64,000 bases of DNA from Brienomyrus brachyistius (taxonomy: Eukaryota > Chordata > Actinopteri > Osteoglossiformes > Mormyridae): the NCBI RefSeq assembly GCF_023856365.1, contig NC_064539.1, positions 31,098,482-31,162,481 of the forward strand, given 5' to 3'. Each line of letters starts with the position of its first letter. Within the stretch, counting starts at the first letter, position 1. Of this stretch, positions 61,022 through 64,000 are shown in pieces. The notes beneath the pieces are model-generated. The model was not told the DNA's origin. It ran no database searches and worked only from the letters and a program-made list of their open reading frames with translations. The translations under genes and the position numbers were made by a program.

Positions 61022-61600
61022 GACAAAGTAGTCATAAAGTAGCTACATCCAGCACTGGCCTGCACCTCGAGCTGACAAACTGCTGATGCCAGTAAGGCAT
61101 GCAATCATAACGATGAAGCCTGATATTTAACCAGATTTTGTAATATAATAAGCTTTCTGGCAGTACATTGATAAGTACAAGTTGTTTTTACATTGGATGG
61201 TCTTAACCCATGGACTGACTGTATCAGCAGAGTTGTATGGAAAGCTGACCCAGTGACCTCTGACCCCATCCCTAAGTTACATGGTGCACATGGTGCATGC
61301 TGATTGGTCACTGCAGTCGCTGGGAGCCATGAGCCGGAGTTTCAGAGCCCCGCAGTGGAGTCTGTTTGCTTTATCTAGCTGCAGTCGCATCTGCTCTCAT
61401 GCTGGATTCTCATCTCTCTATCTGCGGGGGTGGGAGGTAATTAATTACTGAGCCCACTTTGTCTAGACGAAGGCCAGCCTGATGAACAGGGGAAGGATTG
61501 GAGTAGGGGTAGAGAGAGATGGAGGGGGGCTCCCACCATCCATAACCTCCCAGAGCAGATCTTAGAGGGAAGAGCAGCTGTCCTGTCTGTGATTAACTGC
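61022..61600. other. Low-copy DNA, nothing recognised
   Basis: No gene or repeat recognised. Confidence 0.45.
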
Positions 61601-61629
61601 AGTGAACCACAGTATATCATCGACACTGC

Positions 61630-61880
61630 ATCATCCATCCATATGCCGCATCTGCTACGCAGTGTCCTGGAAAACTGGGAGCCTGTTCCCAAAGACAGGG
61701 GACACCCTGGATCGGATGCCAGTCCATCACAGGGCACAGGGCAGAGAACACCTTGGATGGAATGTCAGTCCATCACAGGGCAGGGGACACCATGTACAGG
61801 ATGCCAGTCCATCACAGGGCACAGGGCAGGGAACACCCTGGAGGGGATGCCAGTCCATCAAGGGGCAATGGACACTTGCC
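61630..61880 (-). mobile_element. Decayed SINE/LINE-tail fragment with tandem expansion
   Basis: 'catccatccatatgccgcat' and 'aaaactgggagcctgttccc' recall the tail of the SINE at 60247. The 'ccagtccatcacagggcac' segment, single in other copies, is repeated four times (61690-61875) with 39- and 46-bp spacing. Confidence 0.6.
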
Positions 61881-62102
61881 ACTGTATTTTAAGCCCCTCT
61901 CAGATGTACAAACTCTGCCTTCGTCCAGGTGTCCATTCTTCCCTCTCTCATACTGTAAGCAAGTGTGTCTTAGTGTGTCAGTGTTTTGCTGTAATTTCCT
62001 TAGTGCTGGACACTAAGATATAGTAACTGATTAAATTAGTTAAAAGACAAATGACAATATATATATTTATATATATTTATTTTGTTAAGCTGTATTGAGC
62101 AG
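61881..62102. other. Low-copy DNA with a (TA)-rich patch
   Basis: An 'atatatatatttatatatat' run lies near 62058. No gene. Confidence 0.5.
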
Positions 62103-62115
62103 TTCGGTTCTTCAG

Positions 62116-62170
62116 GAGAAAGAGAGAGGCAGAGAGAGAGAGAGAGAGAGGGAGGGAGGGAGAGAGAGGC

Positions 62171-62202
<32 letters not shown>

Positions 62203-62262
62203 AGAGAGAGAGAGAGGGAGGGAGAGAGAGTGAGAGAGAGAGAGAGAGAGAGAGGGAGAATG
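62116..62262. repeat. (GA)n/(GGGA)n polypurine tract
   Basis: About 145 bp of almost uninterrupted purines (GA with GGGA and GGCA blocks). Frames of Arg-Glu repeats on + and Ser-Leu repeats on - are artefacts. Confidence 0.95.
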
Positions 62263-62334
62263 AAAGGGGCAGATGGTATCCCGTCTCTAGGTCTGTCGTT
62301 AATGTCAGCTGGAAGAAGTGTAGGTGTGGCCAAC

Positions 62335-63200
62335 AGTTAGCACATGTGTGGATCCCAGTGCCTCAGTGCAGTGACAGGAACACTGTGCTGTAAAAATGGT
62401 GCCATTCTTTGGATGAGACATTGAACTGAGGTTCTGACTCTCTGAGGTGATAAAACATTCCTGGGTATCTTCCGAAAGGACAGGGGCGGTACCCGGATAT
62501 CCGGGCTAAAATCGCCCACTGTGGCCCTATCAGATCTGGCATCCTAATCATCCTCTATATAACCCTAACTGGCCAATTCTCTCCTGCCCCTTCACCACCT
62601 TGGCTGCCGTGTGGTGAGCGTACTGGCGCAGAGTAGCTGCTGTGTGGTGAGCGTACTGGCACAGAGTAGCTGATGTGTGGTGAGCGTACTGGCACAGAGT
62701 AGCTGCTGTGTGGTGAGCGTACTGGCACAGAGTAGCTGCTGTGTGGTGAGCGTACTGGCACAGAGTAGCTGATGTGTGGTGAGCGTACTGGCACAGAGTA
62801 GCTGCCGTGTGGTGAGCGTACTGGCACAGAGTAGCTGCTGTGTGGTGAGCGTACTGGCACAGAGTAGCTGATGTGTGGTGAGCGTACTGGCACAGAGTAG
62901 CTGCTGTGTGGTGAGCGTACTGGCACAGAGTAGCTGCTGTGTGGTGAGCGTACTGGCACAGAGTAGCTGATGTGTGGTGAGCGTACTGGCACAGAGTAGC
63001 TGCTGTGTGGTGAGCGTACTGGCACAGAGTAGCTGCTGTGTGGTGAGCGTACTGGCACAGAATAGCTGCCGTAGCATCATCCAGGTGGGCTGTCGAAGTG
63101 GCTCCCCAGTGCTTCTGTAAAGCGCTTTGGGTGTCTTCACTCATTCATTCATTAAGCTGGTGCCCAAAACCTAATCGGTGTTTCAAGACCAATAAACGCC
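62335..63200 (+). mobile_element. Teleost interspersed repeat containing an expanded minisatellite
   Basis: The left part ('tggatgagacattgaactga', 'ctctgaggtgataaaacat') and the right part ('catcatccaggtgggctg', 'taaagcgctttgggtgtct') match from memory a widespread fish repeat in which a single 'tgtgtggtgagcgt' segment lies between them. Here that segment is multiplied (62602-63066). Superfamily unknown to me. Confidence 0.7.
62602..63066. repeat. 33-bp minisatellite, 14 copies, with a 99-bp trimer period
   Basis: The unit is 'tgtgtggtgagcgtactggc' plus 'acagagtagctgc'. The variable codon-sized site reads ccg/ctg, ctg, atg in a three-unit cycle repeated four times plus two units. The three minus-strand frames (167-198 codons) are artefacts of a unit divisible by three. 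Confidence 0.96.
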
Positions 63201-63213
63201 ACCTACCTTACCA

Positions 63214-63994
63214 GTAGTTTGGGAGTGTTGCCAGAAAAAGGCCTCTGCTATCACTTAACAACCAACTCATTTACCGATTACCAAATAAAGATTTACCAAA
63301 CATTACTAGGACTTTCAGTAGGATGGATTTATACGATCAGATGAAACCAAAATAGAGCTTTTTGTCAGCAAACCCCAAAAGTGGGTTTGCTGTATTCAGA
63401 AAGACTGTTAAGTGTGATGGTGGATCTTGGTGCCGTGGGGCTGTTTTTCTTCCAAAGTCCCTGGACGTCTTGTTAGGATTCATGGCACCACAGGCTCCAT
63501 TAAATACCAACAGATATTAAATGAAGACCTTATAGCCGCTACCAGGCAGCTTAAAATGGGCCGTGTTTGACCCTTCCAGCAGGACCATGCTGCATCTCAA
63601 GATCTACACAAAAATGGTTCACCTCCCATGGAATGAAGGTTTTGCTATGGCACTTACTGTCTCCTGACCTAAATCCCATACAAAATCTGTGGGATAAGCT
63701 AAAGAGCAGAGCCACAAGCGTCAACCTTAGAATGTGAAGGAACTGGAGGATCTGGACCAATGATCTCACATCCCGCACCATGTGTTCACCAACCTCACCA
63801 AACATAGGAGGCGCAGGAGAAACCTTAATGCTGTTATACTGCAAAAAGAAGCTACACAAAATATTAAACGAACTGGTGCCAATAACTGTAGCAGACATCT
63901 TTGAGAGAAATGTTTGTTTTATGGTGAGACTTTAATGTTTAATGTTCATGTTTATTTGCCACTCTACAGGTGCCAGTAATTTTGGAGGACAGTA
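63214..63994 (+). mobile_element. Tc1-type transposon relic, 5'-truncated, with 3' terminus
   Basis: The plus strand encodes pieces of a Tc1 transposase. 'FQQDHAASQDLH' (63574-63609) covers the second catalytic Asp motif, and 'LSPDLNPIQNLWDKLKS' (from 63657) is the canonical motif before the third acidic residue. The two are in different frames, and stops occur throughout, so it is a pseudogene. The first third of the transposase and the left terminus are absent. The right end 'ggtgccagtaattttggagg' near 63970 is the typical Tc1 terminal inverted repeat of fish. Confidence 0.85.
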
Positions 63995-64000
63995 TAGCCG

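Noticed and set aside
62548..63144. Minus-strand ORFs of 167-198 codons
   Set aside because: The 33-bp array inside a transposable element is divisible by three. No independent coding signal.

Overview
This is vertebrate nuclear DNA, most likely from a ray-finned (teleost) fish. The evidence is the interspersed repeats: tRNA-derived SINEs with ATGG tails, matching RTE/Rex-like LINE fragments with the same tail, Tc1-type transposon relics, short hAT-like palindromes, and microsatellites attached to 'GGGGACCAAATGTCCCC' elements. There are no bacterial-style operons, no CRISPR array, no rRNA and no recognisable intact protein-coding gene. Nearly all long open frames lie inside tandem repeats and are artefacts of the repeat unit. 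The window is best read as intergenic or intronic DNA, with one CpG-rich interval (about 5.69-6.83 kb) that could be a promoter or first exon.

Layout. 0-7 kb: an AT-rich repeat 3' end, a 20/60-bp minisatellite (0.5-1.16 kb), unassigned low-copy DNA, GT/GA microsatellites and the CpG-rich interval. 7-17 kb: a long TG array, a palindromic element, a GACA/GATA array (10.3-10.8 kb) and a 44-bp minisatellite (11.2-12.4 kb). 16.4-20.5 kb: an antisense LINE relic touching a 2.8-kb array of ~58-bp units. 22-35 kb: a C-rich 9-bp array, then arrays with 42-, 24-, 25-, 33-, 31-, 34- and 20-bp units, separated by featureless DNA and a SINE. 35-41 kb: decayed DNA transposon and LINE pieces with nested insertions. 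42-55 kb: arrays with ~32-, 24-, 40-, 86-, 15- and 26-bp units. 56-64 kb: a tandem array split by a SINE, a MITE, SINE copies in TTA microsatellites, a transposon-internal minisatellite and the 3' part of a Tc1 element that ends at the window edge.

My hand tally puts tandem repeats at about 20 kb of the 64 kb. Two themes stand out. First, many arrays have nested, higher-order periods (60, 99, 144, 308, 444, 811 and 925 bp), the mark of recent segmental amplification. Second, at least three minisatellites (56.45, 61.69 and 62.6 kb) have clearly grown from a short segment inside a transposable element. I found no new enzymatic or defence system. The unusual content is the repeat architecture. 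Repeat family names are from memory of teleost repeats and were not checked against a library.
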